NCBI RefSeq assembly: GCF_000337035.1
Contig: NZ_AOJL01000027.1
Coordinates: 1 to 61,387, forward strand
DNA: 61,387 nucleotides
Source: Halorubrum coriense DSM 10284
GTDB lineage: Archaea; Halobacteriota; Halobacteria; Halobacteriales; Haloferacaceae
Direction of reading: 5' to 3'
The position numbers and the translations under genes were made by a program. A model generated the notes under the pieces. It was not told where the DNA came from and did not search any database. It was given only the letters and a program-made list of their open reading frames with translations. Below, one piece after another: positions 51,922 through 59,498 of this stretch; the stretch's first letter is position 1; the number at the start of each line of letters is the position of its first letter.

Positions 51922-54321
51922 TTAGTCCGAGTTGGCCTCGCCAGTCGCGGAGCGGTCGGCGGCTTCCGGGTCGGCGGGACCGGCGGGGGTCGCGGCGCCC
52001 GCGAAGGAGCCCCCGTCGCCGTCCGCGGGCACCGCGTCCGCGTCCGTCTCGAACCGGTCGAGCGTCTCGGAGAGCCGGGCGGCGCGCTCGGAGAGCGAGG
52101 AGACGGACTCCGAGACCTCTGTGAGCGAGGTGGTCTGCTCCTCGGCGGCCGCGGCGACGGTGTCGGCTTCGGAGGCGGTCTCCTCGCTGATCGTCGCCAC
52201 CTCGTCCGCCATGGAGACGACTTCCTCGGTGGAGGCGGCCTGCTCCTCCGTCACGTCGGATATCTCCTGAACGCCGTCGTTGGTCTCGTCCGCGAGGTCA
52301 GCGATGTGTTCGAGGTCGTCGACGGCGGCCTCGACGCGCTCCGCGGCGTCGTCGATTTGATCGCTCGTCGACTCGACTTCGGCCGTCGACCGGTCCATCC
52401 GGTCGCGGATCGCGTCGATTCGGGACTCCGCGGTCTCCGCGGCGTCTTTCACCTCGTCGGATAGCGCCTTGATCTCCTCCGCGACCACTTCGAACCCCTT
52501 GCCCCCCTCGCCGGCGGAGCGGGCGGCCTCGATGTTGGCGTTCAGCGCGAGGATGTTCGTCTGCTCCGCGATCTCCGAGATCCGGTCTATCAGCTGGTCC
52601 ACCTCGCTCACCTCGTCGTCGAGCGCGTGGATCGCCGCGACCGCGTCCTCGACCGTCTCCTCGGTCGTCTCCATCTCGTCGATCGCGCCCCTCGCGGCCT
52701 CCTGCCCGCGGTTACCCGCCTCCGCCGTCCGTGCGGCGGCGTCGGCGACCCGATCGGACGAGGAGGCGACCTCCTCGATCGTCGCCGAGAGGTCGCTCAT
52801 CTCATCGCTCACCTCCGTCAGCGACTCGCTCTGGTCGGCGGCACCTCGTGATATCTCGTCGACCGAGCCGGCGACCTCCGACGCCGTCTCGGCCACCTCC
52901 TCGGCCGACGCCGTCGCCCGCTCGGACGCCGAGGCGACCTCGTCCGCGAACGCCGAGAGGCGGGCGTACGTCCGCTCCATCTCGGCGATCATCCCGTTGA
53001 ACTCCTCGGCGATCGCCGCCATCGCCTCGTCGTCGGCGTCGGTCCGCATCCGCGCGGTGAGGTCGCCGTCGGCGGCCTCCCGCATCGTCTCGCCGTAGTC
53101 GTCGGCGGTCGACTGGAGCCGCTCGTTCCGGCGCGCCATCCGCTCGCGTTCGGTCTCGGCGGCCTCCTGCGCGGTTTCCGCCTCGTCGATCTTGAGGCTG
53201 AGCGAGTCGCGCATCGCGCCGAAGGAGCCGTACAACCGACCGATCTCGTCGATCCGGTTCGTCTTCAGGTCGACCGAGAGATCGCCCGACTCCATGCGCT
53301 CCGCGCGGTCGCGGAGGTCGCGCAGCGGGCCGACGGTCTGCCGGCTCAGCGCGAGTCCGACGACGACGAGCGAGAGCAGCCCGGCCCCGATCACCGTCAG
53401 GACGCTGGTGCCGACCGCGTCGCTCGCGCCGAACGCCTGCGCGGTCGGGACGGTCGTGACGGCGACCCACTCCTTGTCGCCGGTCGAGGCGTACGCGGCC
53501 ACCTCATCGCCGCCGCGCTCGAAGGCGGTCCCGTCGCGGGACGCGCCGAGCGCGGCGACGATGTCGTCCGCGGCGTCCAGCGTGTCGCCGCCGCCGGAGA
53601 GGATCTCTTCCCCGTTCGCGCCGACGATCGTCGTCTCTTGATCGGCGTGGAGCTGCCGGAGGTTGTCGACGCGGTACTCCAGCGTGCCGACCAGCACGAC
53701 GACGCGCGACTCGTCGCCCGCGACGGGGCTGGCGAACGCCATCACCTGATCGCCCATGGCGCTCGACTCGTAGGCGGTCGGCGAGTTCCACACGTCGTTC
53801 GACGAGGTGAGGTCGACGCCCGGCTCGACGTCGGTCCACGGGGCATCGACGCCGTCGACCGACTCGCCGCGGAGCGCGGGCGACGTGCTCGTGACGACGC
53901 TCCCGTCGGCCGTGTCGACGAGGTGGATCGCTCGCACGTCGACCGGGAGTTGGGCCTGCTTCTGGATCAGCTCTCCTTCGGCGGTTCCCGCGTCCGCCCC
54001 TGCGAGCGCCTGCGTCGACGAGACGGACCGGGTGTGGGTCTCCATCGAGACCGCCCACTCGTTGATCGAGTCTGCGTACATGTCCACCGCCGAGGTGAGC
54101 TGCTGTTCGGCGTCCCGCTCGACCGTAGCCTCGGCGCTCGCGTAGTTCACGCCGCCGACCGCCGCGAGAACGACCACGACGAGAAGGATGGAGATGACGA
54201 ACTTCGCCCGGTAGTTGCGCCGGATCACGCCCGGCGTGAGCCGCCTCGCGACCCGGCTGACGACCGAGTCGTTGGGGTCGGGCTGGGCGCCGTCGCTCCC
54301 TCGGGATCCGGAGTCGCTCAT
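51922..54321 (-). CDS. Methyl-accepting chemotaxis transducer (BasT/CosT-type partner of a binding protein)
   Basis: The 799-residue transducer has TM1 near 44-64 (FVISILLVVVVLAAVGGVNYA, part), an extracellular dCache-like sensor domain, TM2 (VLTVIGAGLLSLVVVGLAL), HAMP (PLRDLRDRAERMESGDLSV), a second HAMP-like region (MREAADGDLTARMRTDADDE), and the signalling hairpin NILALNANIEAARSAGEGG with KGFEVVAEEIKALSDEV. Methylation-type Glu/Gln pairs line the coiled coil. It overlaps the binding-lipoprotein gene by four bases. In Halobacterium, BasB/BasT and CosB/CosT are such pairs, so this transducer probably reads a ligand-loaded binding protein. Confidence 0.92.
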   Translation of the reverse strand: MSDSGSRGSDGAQPDPNDSVVSRVARRLTPGVIRRNYRAKFVISILLVVVVLAAVGGVNYASAEATVERDAEQQLTSAVDMYADSINEWAVSMETHTRSVSSTQALAGADAGTAEGELIQKQAQLPVDVRAIHLVDTADGSVVTSTSPALRGESVDGVDAPWTDVEPGVDLTSSNDVWNSPTAYESSAMGDQVMAFASPVAGDESRVVVLVGTLEYRVDNLRQLHADQETTIVGANGEEILSGGGDTLDAADDIVAALGASRDGTAFERGGDEVAAYASTGDKEWVAVTTVPTAQAFGASDAVGTSVLTVIGAGLLSLVVVGLALSRQTVGPLRDLRDRAERMESGDLSVDLKTNRIDEIGRLYGSFGAMRDSLSLKIDEAETAQEAAETERERMARRNERLQSTADDYGETMREAADGDLTARMRTDADDEAMAAIAEEFNGMIAEMERTYARLSAFADEVASASERATASAEEVAETASEVAGSVDEISRGAADQSESLTEVSDEMSDLSATIEEVASSSDRVADAAARTAEAGNRGQEAARGAIDEMETTEETVEDAVAAIHALDDEVSEVDQLIDRISEIAEQTNILALNANIEAARSAGEGGKGFEVVAEEIKALSDEVKDAAETAESRIDAIRDRMDRSTAEVESTSDQIDDAAERVEAAVDDLEHIADLADETNDGVQEISDVTEEQAASTEEVVSMADEVATISEETASEADTVAAAAEEQTTSLTEVSESVSSLSERAARLSETLDRFETDADAVPADGDGGSFAGAATPAGPADPEAADRSATGEANSD

Positions 54322-55559
54322 TCGCTCACCTCTGGGGAGACCGTCTCGATCACGCCGATCCCGTCGGCGTCGTACCGGAAGTACTCGTAGTCGATCCCGG
54401 AGACGTCGCCGTTCTCGTCGAAGACGACCTCGCTCGACGCGCCCCGGTACTCGACCGGGTCGCCCGCGGCGGCGCGGCGCACGCCCTCGACGAGGGAGTC
54501 CGGCGTTACCTCCGCGCCGCCGCCGGAGACGACGTCCCGCATCTGTTCGCGGATCGCACCCCCGTCGTTCTCGCCGGCGGCGGCGTTCGCGAGGAGGAGC
54601 ACTGCCGCGGCGTCGTACCCGTTCGCGGTGAAGATACCCGGGGCGCTCCCGTACTCGGACTCGTATCGCTCCGCGAAGGCGTCGTAGCCGGGACCGTTCG
54701 AGGACGGGGCAGTCCCGTAGACGTTCGACATCGGTTCCCCGACCTGCTCCGGGAGCGACGGGTCCATCATCCCGTCGGTAGTGAACACGGTCTCGTCGCC
54801 GGCGTGGCCGTCGTAGTAGTGGCCGAATATCTCGACGCCGTCTTCGGGGTAGCCGATCACGAAGAGTAGGTCCGGCTCGCCGGAGAGCGCGGTCGCGAGG
54901 GGCTCCTCGTACTCCTCGGAGAAGGAGACCTGCCGCTGTACCTCCCCGTCGAACGACGTGGCGAACGCCCCGGAGAGCTGCCGGCCGTAGTCGCCCGCGA
55001 TGTGGAGCGTCGCCGCCGACGACGCGTCGTGTTCGTCGGCCGCGAGGTCCGCGGCGACGACCGCCTGTAGCGAGTCGTCGGGTGCGGTCCGGAAGCTGAA
55101 CCCGCGGTCGTTGAGGATCGAGAGCGTCGGCGTCGTGCTCGCGGGCGAGCAGTTGACGACCTCCGCCGGGATGGAGGCCTGCTGAACCGCCTGGAGGGTC
55201 ACGTCGGAGCCGAGCGGCCCGGCGACGGCCGGAAATCCGGCGTCGACGAGCGTTCGCATCGCGTCGATCCCGCCGCGGGCCGTCGTCTCGGAGTCCTCGA
55301 TCTGCCACTCGACGTCGGCCTCGACGTCCGAGGCGTCGAGCTGTTTCCCCGGCAGCTCGACCGCGTCGGCGATCGGCGTCCCGACGGACTCCAGTCCGCC
55401 GGAGAGCGCCATCACGCCGCCGTACCGGAGCGTCCGCTCCGACAGCGGCGTGCGGCGATCGCCGGTGCGTTCGGCGTTCGATCCGAGACACCCGCCGAGC
55501 CCGAAGGCGGCGGCCCCAGCCGTCGCGCCCAACAGCTGGCGGCGGCTGCGTTCCTGCAT
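54318..55559 (-). CDS. Branched-chain amino acid/amide-binding lipoprotein (BasB-type)
   Basis: The 413-residue protein has a Tat signal (RSRRQLLGATAGAAAFGL) and lipobox Cys 24 (LGGC). The mature part is the type I periplasmic-binding fold of Leu/Ile/Val-binding proteins: LRYGGVMALSGGLESVGTPIADA, the hinge AVAGPLGSDVTLQAVQ, and FTTDGMMDPSLPEQVG with NVYGTAPSS. No ABC permease or ATPase genes neighbour it, unlike uptake systems; instead the transducer gene follows with overlap. This supports a chemotaxis-only receptor. The ligand is inferred, not shown. Confidence 0.85.
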   Translation of the reverse strand: MQERSRRQLLGATAGAAAFGLGGCLGSNAERTGDRRTPLSERTLRYGGVMALSGGLESVGTPIADAVELPGKQLDASDVEADVEWQIEDSETTARGGIDAMRTLVDAGFPAVAGPLGSDVTLQAVQQASIPAEVVNCSPASTTPTLSILNDRGFSFRTAPDDSLQAVVAADLAADEHDASSAATLHIAGDYGRQLSGAFATSFDGEVQRQVSFSEEYEEPLATALSGEPDLLFVIGYPEDGVEIFGHYYDGHAGDETVFTTDGMMDPSLPEQVGEPMSNVYGTAPSSNGPGYDAFAERYESEYGSAPGIFTANGYDAAAVLLLANAAAGENDGGAIREQMRDVVSGGGAEVTPDSLVEGVRRAAAGDPVEYRGASSEVVFDENGDVSGIDYEYFRYDADGIGVIETVSPEVSE

Positions 55560-55896
55560 CGGCCTGTTAGGACACACACGCGACCGGAACCAGTATCGGG
55601 TTTTAATCCCTCAGGCCAATTTATCGGGGTCGATAACTGAGGCGTGTGGTGTCTTTCCAATCTCCGAGAGATTGGTTTTCACGCCGTGCGACGTGCGAGT
55701 GACGGAGATTCGGTCGAATCGACAGACGCACACTTTGAGAACCGGAGCGAAACGAAGCGAAGCGCGGTCGGCGGCGGCGCTGCGACGAGCACTCGCTCGA
55801 AAACATCCACTCGGGGTGAGGCTCGCGGGTGCCGATGCGGAGGTCGCGAGCGTCGACGCACGACTCACGGCCGAGGAGACGAAGCCCCGTGCCAGT
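55560..55896. other. 337-base intergenic region upstream of the binding-protein/transducer operon
   Basis: No gene is supported. A minus-strand ATTAAAACCC (about 55600-55609) is a candidate TATA box for the operon. CCAATCTC, CGA, GAGATTGG (55657-55675) is a perfect 8-base stem followed by TTTT, about 50 bases further upstream. Between 55740 and 55770 GAAACGAAGCGAAGCG-like repeats occur. A 85-codon antisense frame here has shadow-type composition and was left out. Confidence 0.6.
55657..55679. promoter_or_regulatory. Perfect inverted repeat with T-run
   Basis: CCAATCTC-CGA-GAGATTGG followed by TTTT on the plus strand. No plus-strand gene ends just before it, so an intrinsic terminator is not well placed; it lies about 100 bases upstream of the BasB-type gene and could be an operator for that operon. 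Confidence 0.5.
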
Positions 55897-56352
55897 CTAC
55901 TCGCGCCGGTATTCCTTCTGGAACCCGCGGAACTCGGTCCGGTGGGCCTCCTCGTCGGAGAGCAGCGTCACGGCGAGGTCCTCGGTGACCGGATCGTCCG
56001 CCGCCTCGGCGGCGTCGATCAGGTCGCGGTACGTCGCGATCGCGTCCTCCTCGGCGTCGAGCACGCCGTCGATGACGGCCAACACGTCCGTCGAGTCCTC
56101 GGGCGGCTGGAGCGACTCCTGTCTCGCGGTGAACTCGACGGACCCCGGGGGACGCGCGTCGAGCTGTTTGAGCCGCTGGCCGAGCTGTTCGGCGTGCCCG
56201 AGTTCCTCTTGGACGTCCTGTTTGAGGCTCTCTTTGATCTCCTCGGCGCGGACGCCGTCGAGGACGATCGCGTTCGTCTGGTAGTTCATCACGGTCTCGA
56301 TCTCGTCGGCGTACGCCGTTCGGAGCAGGTCGACGACTCGTTCGGATGACAT
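55897..56352 (-). CDS. Ferritin-like diiron protein
   Basis: The 151-residue four-helix protein has paired carboxylate/histidine motifs: DEIETVMNYQ in helix A, EELGHAEQLGQRL (ExxH) in helix B, DGVLDAEEDAIATYRDL in helix C and LLSDEEAHRTEFRGF (ExxH) in helix D. These are diiron ligands of ferritin-like proteins. It may store iron or act on oxidants; the precise class (bacterioferritin, rubrerythrin-like without rubredoxin) is not clear. ATG 56352 is the family start. Confidence 0.85.
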   Translation of the reverse strand: MSSERVVDLLRTAYADEIETVMNYQTNAIVLDGVRAEEIKESLKQDVQEELGHAEQLGQRLKQLDARPPGSVEFTARQESLQPPEDSTDVLAVIDGVLDAEEDAIATYRDLIDAAEAADDPVTEDLAVTLLSDEEAHRTEFRGFQKEYRRE

Positions 56353-56537
56353 GCCCGGCGCTACGCCTGCGGGGTCGAAAGTAGTTCCGGCGGTTCCGGG
56401 TCCGCGGGAGTCCGTCGACAGCGGACGGACCGACGCGTGGGGGCCGGCTACGGCAGCGGAGAGCGCGGCAGCCGAGCGGCGCGGTGGCGGAGGGCGCGGC
56501 AGCGGAAGGTGCGGCAGCCGAGCGGCGCGGCCGGCGG

Positions 56538-57131
56538 TCAGTCGCTCCGGCCGTGGACGTACGTCTGGTCGTGGTCCGGGAACACCTCGCCGACGGTCCC
56601 CTCGCCGTACTCGTCGGCGATGAGCGTCCGGAGCTCGTCCTCGTAGTCCGCCTTCGGCACCTCCTCGCTCGGTCCCTGCTGGACGTCGAAGGTGGCGTCG
56701 ACGAGCTGGTCGACGGCGTGGCGGCCGAACCCGGAGAGCGGGGAGATGTAGTCGATGCCGTTGCGGTCTTCGAGGCTCTGCGCCTGCGCCCGCGACACCG
56801 TGGGGACGCGGTCGTCGCGGCGCGTCCCGTCCGCGATGGCGTCGACGTCGAGCGCGGCGATGGCCTCTAGGGCGTGTTCGTGGACGCGCTGGATCCCGTT
56901 CCGAGGGTAGCCGTCCGCGACCATCGTCTCGGCGGCGCTCTCGGCCACCTCGCGGTCGAGGTCGGCGCGCTCGAACGGGAATCCGAGTTCGGTGGCCGCC
57001 CGCTCGGCGTGCTCCCAGTCGTCCGTGAGCCCGAAGCTCCCGGTGACACAGCGGACGTCGTAGAACCGGTCGAGCAGGAGAGCGGCCAGCGAGGAGTCTT
57101 TCCCCCCGCTGTACAGCAGCGCGAGCTCCAT
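56538..57131 (-). CDS. PP-loop ATPase (adenine nucleotide alpha-hydrolase superfamily)
   Basis: The 197-residue protein opens with the PP-loop LLYSGGKDSSLAALLLD, which binds ATP for adenylation chemistry. The later PISPLSGFGRHAVD-like segment (YISPLSGFGRHA) and DGTRRDDRVP resemble the diphthamide-amidation/tRNA-thiolation relatives, but a thiouridylase Cys pair is not visible. It is adjacent to the PDCD5 gene with no gap, as commonly found in haloarchaea. The reaction is unknown. Confidence 0.78.
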   Translation of the reverse strand: MELALLYSGGKDSSLAALLLDRFYDVRCVTGSFGLTDDWEHAERAATELGFPFERADLDREVAESAAETMVADGYPRNGIQRVHEHALEAIAALDVDAIADGTRRDDRVPTVSRAQAQSLEDRNGIDYISPLSGFGRHAVDQLVDATFDVQQGPSEEVPKADYEDELRTLIADEYGEGTVGEVFPDHDQTYVHGRSD

Positions 57132-57485
57132 CTAGCGCCGTCGGATGTCGAAGCTCTTCTGCTCGGGCTGGAGCTCTTTGAGCAGGTCTCGCATCTGGTC
57201 CTCGTCGATCTGTCCCTGAATGCGCCCGCTCTGCGCCAGCGCGGCGACCTGCTGTTTCACCTTCTCGCCGAACTGCGGCTTCGACATCTCCACCGCGTTG
57301 AGCCGCTGGCGCGCGCCGTCGGTCAGGTACTGCTTCAACACCGCCTCCTGTTGCGCCTCGGCGCGCTCTTGGGCCTGCTGTTGGGCCTCGGCGGCGTCGC
57401 CCTCGCCGCCCTGCCGCTCGCGAAGCTCCTCCATCTTCTGTTCGCGCAGTTCCTCAAGCCGTTCGTCGTCGGGGTTGCCGCTCAT
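57132..57485 (-). CDS. PDCD5-family DNA-binding protein
   Basis: The 117-residue helical protein begins [20 protein letters not shown] and ends with the family segment [34 protein letters not shown] (core [15 protein letters not shown]). A Gln/Ala-rich coiled region lies between. PDCD5-like archaeal proteins bind double-stranded DNA. In many archaea the gene follows rps19e, which is absent here; instead nmd3 is divergent. It is followed directly by the PP-loop gene. Confidence 0.92.
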   Translation of the reverse strand: MSGNPDDERLEELREQKMEELRERQGGEGDAAEAQQQAQERAEAQQEAVLKQYLTDGARQRLNAVEMSKPQFGEKVKQQVAALAQSGRIQGQIDEDQMRDLLKELQPEQKSFDIRRR

Positions 57486-57626
57486 ACGACCCCGTTCTCG
57501 GTCCGTGCGAAAAACCATTTCGGAGGTCGGGACCCGCGCGGAACGGCCGGATCCGGCCTCGGACCCGTCGGACGCGGCGGGGGCGGTCCGCGCCGTTTAA
57601 ACGGATCCTCGGCGTAGCCGCGTCCA

Positions 57627-58772
57627 ATGAGCGACTCGCGGGAGTTCTGTCCGCGCTGCGGCGACCCGGTCCCCGAGCGGCGCGACCCCCTTCCGGGCGA
57701 GCCGCGCGGGCGAGACGCGCTGCTCTGTGACGACTGCTACTTCGAGGACTTCGACCTGGTCGACGCGCCCGACCGCATCGAGGTGTTGGTCTGTTCCGGC
57801 TGCGGCGCGGTCAGGCGCGGCGAGTCGTGGCGCGACGTCGGCGCGCGCGACTACACCGACGTGGCCGTCGACGAGGTGGCCGAGGCGCTTGGAGTCCACG
57901 TCGACGCCGAGGAGGTCGAGTGGGGCGTCGAGCCCGAGCAGGTCGACGAGAACACCGTCCGGATGCACTGCCGGTTCTCCGGCGTCGTCCGCGGGACCCT
58001 CCGCGCCGCGGAGGTGACGGTCCCGGTGAAGATATCGCGGGGGACCTGCGACCGCTGCGGGCGCATCGCCGGCGGGTACTACGCCGGGATCGTCCAGGTC
58101 CGCGCGGACGAGCGCGACCTCACCCCGGCGGAGCGCGCCGAGGCGCTCGACATCGCGGAGTCGTACGTGGCCGACCAAGAGGCCGACGGCGACCGCGAGG
58201 CGTTCATCACCGAGGTGAACGAGACGGACGACGGGCCGGACGTCAAGCTCTCCTCGAACCGGCTCGCGCAGAACGTGGCGACGCGGATCACGGAGTCGCT
58301 CGGCGGGAGCTTCGAGTCGTACCCGACGCTCGTCACCGAGGACGGCGACGGCAACGAGGTGTACCGCGTCACGTTCGCGGTCCGGCTCCCGAAGTACGCG
58401 GAGGGCGAGATCGTCGACCCCGAGGACGGCGACGGGCCGGTCCTCGTCACGGGCGTCTCCGGCCGTCTTCAGGGGGTCCGGCTCGCCACGGGCGCCGAGT
58501 ACACTTCCGCGTTCGCGGACGCGGAGGCCCCCGACGCGACCCGGCTCGGCACCCGCGGGGACGCGGCGGAGACGACCGTGGTGACCGTGGAAGACGAGAA
58601 CGCGATTCAGGTGCTCGACCCGGTCACGTACGAGGCGAAGACCGTCCCGAACCCGGCGTTCGTCGACGACGACGCGGACGCGGTGCTCGCCTTCGAACAC
58701 GGCGGCGACGTCCACCTCGTGCCCGACGAGGGGGCGGCGCGGACCGCGGAGTCGGCGCGGAACGGCGACTGA
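57627..58772 (+). CDS. nmd3: NMD3-family ribosome biogenesis protein
   Basis: The 381-residue protein has zinc knuckles CPRCGD, CDDCYF, CSGCGAV and CDRCGRIAGGYY, the NMD3 N-terminal zinc region. A mixed alpha/beta body follows: AEVTVPVKISRGTCDRCG and KLSSNRLAQNVATRITESLGG. NMD3 acts in maturation of the large subunit. The C terminus runs into a tandem repeat that spans the stop codon. It is divergent from PDCD5. Confidence 0.92.
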   Translation: MSDSREFCPRCGDPVPERRDPLPGEPRGRDALLCDDCYFEDFDLVDAPDRIEVLVCSGCGAVRRGESWRDVGARDYTDVAVDEVAEALGVHVDAEEVEWGVEPEQVDENTVRMHCRFSGVVRGTLRAAEVTVPVKISRGTCDRCGRIAGGYYAGIVQVRADERDLTPAERAEALDIAESYVADQEADGDREAFITEVNETDDGPDVKLSSNRLAQNVATRITESLGGSFESYPTLVTEDGDGNEVYRVTFAVRLPKYAEGEIVDPEDGDGPVLVTGVSGRLQGVRLATGAEYTSAFADAEAPDATRLGTRGDAAETTVVTVEDENAIQVLDPVTYEAKTVPNPAFVDDDADAVLAFEHGGDVHLVPDEGAARTAESARNGD

Positions 58773-58827
58773 GATAGCGCGGAACGGCGACTGAGATAGC
58801 GCAGAACGGCGACTGAGGTAGCGCGGA
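58755..58827 (+). repeat. 22-base tandem repeat (about 3.3 copies) across the nmd3 stop codon
   Basis: The unit GCGCGGAACGGCGACTGAGATA, here described by its ends GCGCGGAAC...ACTGAGATA, is repeated at 58755-58776, 58777-58798 and (two substitutions) 58799-58820, then 7 bases of a fourth copy. Each unit carries the same TGA, and the first one is the functional nmd3 stop (58770-58772). It looks like a recent replication slippage. Confidence 0.9.
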
Positions 58828-58914
58828 GAGCCGAACCGAGCGACGTTCGGAAGCGAGCGAAGGGCGGTAGAACTGATCGTTCGTGAGTCGGGATCGCGAA
58901 AACGGTCGGCGAGG

Positions 58915-58942
58915 CGGCGTCCCCGGAAGCGGGGGAGCGCCG
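58915..58942. terminator. Hairpin between convergent nmd3 and the small UPF0175-like gene
   Basis: GCGGCGTCCCC and GGGGGAGCGCCGC form an imperfect GC-rich stem around a short GGAAGC-type loop. It lies in the gap between two converging genes and may end both transcripts. There is no strong T-run, so the assignment is modest. Confidence 0.4.
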
Positions 58943-58943
58943 C

Positions 58944-59135
58944 TCAGTCGGCGCGGGCGGGCTGCTCTTGGCCGAGCGCTGCGGCGCGCTCGGACTCCGT
59001 TACCTCGATGCCGCGGCGTTCGAGTTGCTCGATGAACTCGGCCTCGCTGAGCCCCGCCTGTGCGGCCGCCTGCGACAGCGTCAGGGTTCGCGCACCGTAC
59101 AGCGTCAGCGCACTCGACAGCCCGTTCGTGGCCAT
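58944..59135 (-). CDS. Small UPF0175-like (antitoxin-type) protein
   Basis: The 63-residue protein contains ALTLYGARTLTLSQAAAQAGLSEAEFIEQLERRGI (core LTLSQAAAQAGLSEAEFIEQL), the helix-turn-helix pattern of UPF0175 proteins, many of which pair with PIN toxins. No PIN gene is beside it here. A minus-strand TATA-like TTCATAATC about 24-27 bases upstream and an AT-rich region with a palindrome precede the ATG. Confidence 0.7.
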   Translation of the reverse strand: MATNGLSSALTLYGARTLTLSQAAAQAGLSEAEFIEQLERRGIEVTESERAAALGQEQPARAD

Positions 59136-59149
59136 ACATCCAGTAGTCG

Positions 59150-59240
59150 CGTGAGGGATTATGAAGGTTACTACTTCATTGAGGGACCTGATACACCTTA
59201 TATGATATATATTGACGACCGATCGAAACGGGGATCGTAA
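59150..59240 (-). promoter_or_regulatory. AT-rich promoter patch with palindrome
   Basis: In otherwise very GC-rich DNA this stretch contains TTATATGATATATATT (59198-59213) and ATGAAG, seven bases, CTTCAT (59161-59179). The palindrome overlaps the TATA-like element of the UPF0175-like gene, so it may be an autoregulatory operator. The AT-rich core further upstream could be a second promoter or an upstream binding site. Confidence 0.55.
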
Positions 59241-59275
59241 TACGTCCGTCGGCTCGTTCCGCTCGCCCGCAGGAG

Positions 59276-59282
59276 TTATACC
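59276..59282 (+). promoter_or_regulatory. TATA box of the 27-residue peptide gene
   Basis: TTATACC ends 22-23 bases before the ATG at 59305, giving a leaderless transcript start. It supports expression of the short frame. Confidence 0.6.
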
Positions 59283-59304
59283 GCCTTACGGACGACACGC
59301 TGGC

Positions 59305-59388
59305 ATGGACAGACAACAGCTCATGGCGCTGTTCTTCGCGCTCCTCATGGTGAGTTCGATGGTCGCCTGGGGCGTCTCGCTGCTGTAG
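59305..59388 (+). CDS. 27-residue single-helix membrane peptide
   Basis: ATG 59305 to TAG 59386-59388. The product starts MDRQQLMALFFALLMVSSM and ends VAWGVSLL: a charged N-terminal cap then one hydrophobic helix. Its own TATA box and the clear membrane pattern support a real microprotein. The function is unknown; it may associate with a membrane complex. Confidence 0.6.
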   Translation: MDRQQLMALFFALLMVSSMVAWGVSLL

Positions 59389-59498
59389 TCGGCCCGGTTC
59401 CGTGGCCGCCTCGACCGACGCGCGTCGGCGCCGCTCGACAGCCGCCGCTCCTCGTCCGTCGTCCTTCTCTGCCCTCCGCGAGAGATCCGCCCGGTCCG

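Noticed and set aside
55611-55868. 85-codon minus-strand frame before the binding-protein operon
   Set aside because: Basic, Ser/Ala-rich composition unlike haloarchaeal proteins; no promoter or motif; overlaps the regulatory repeat.
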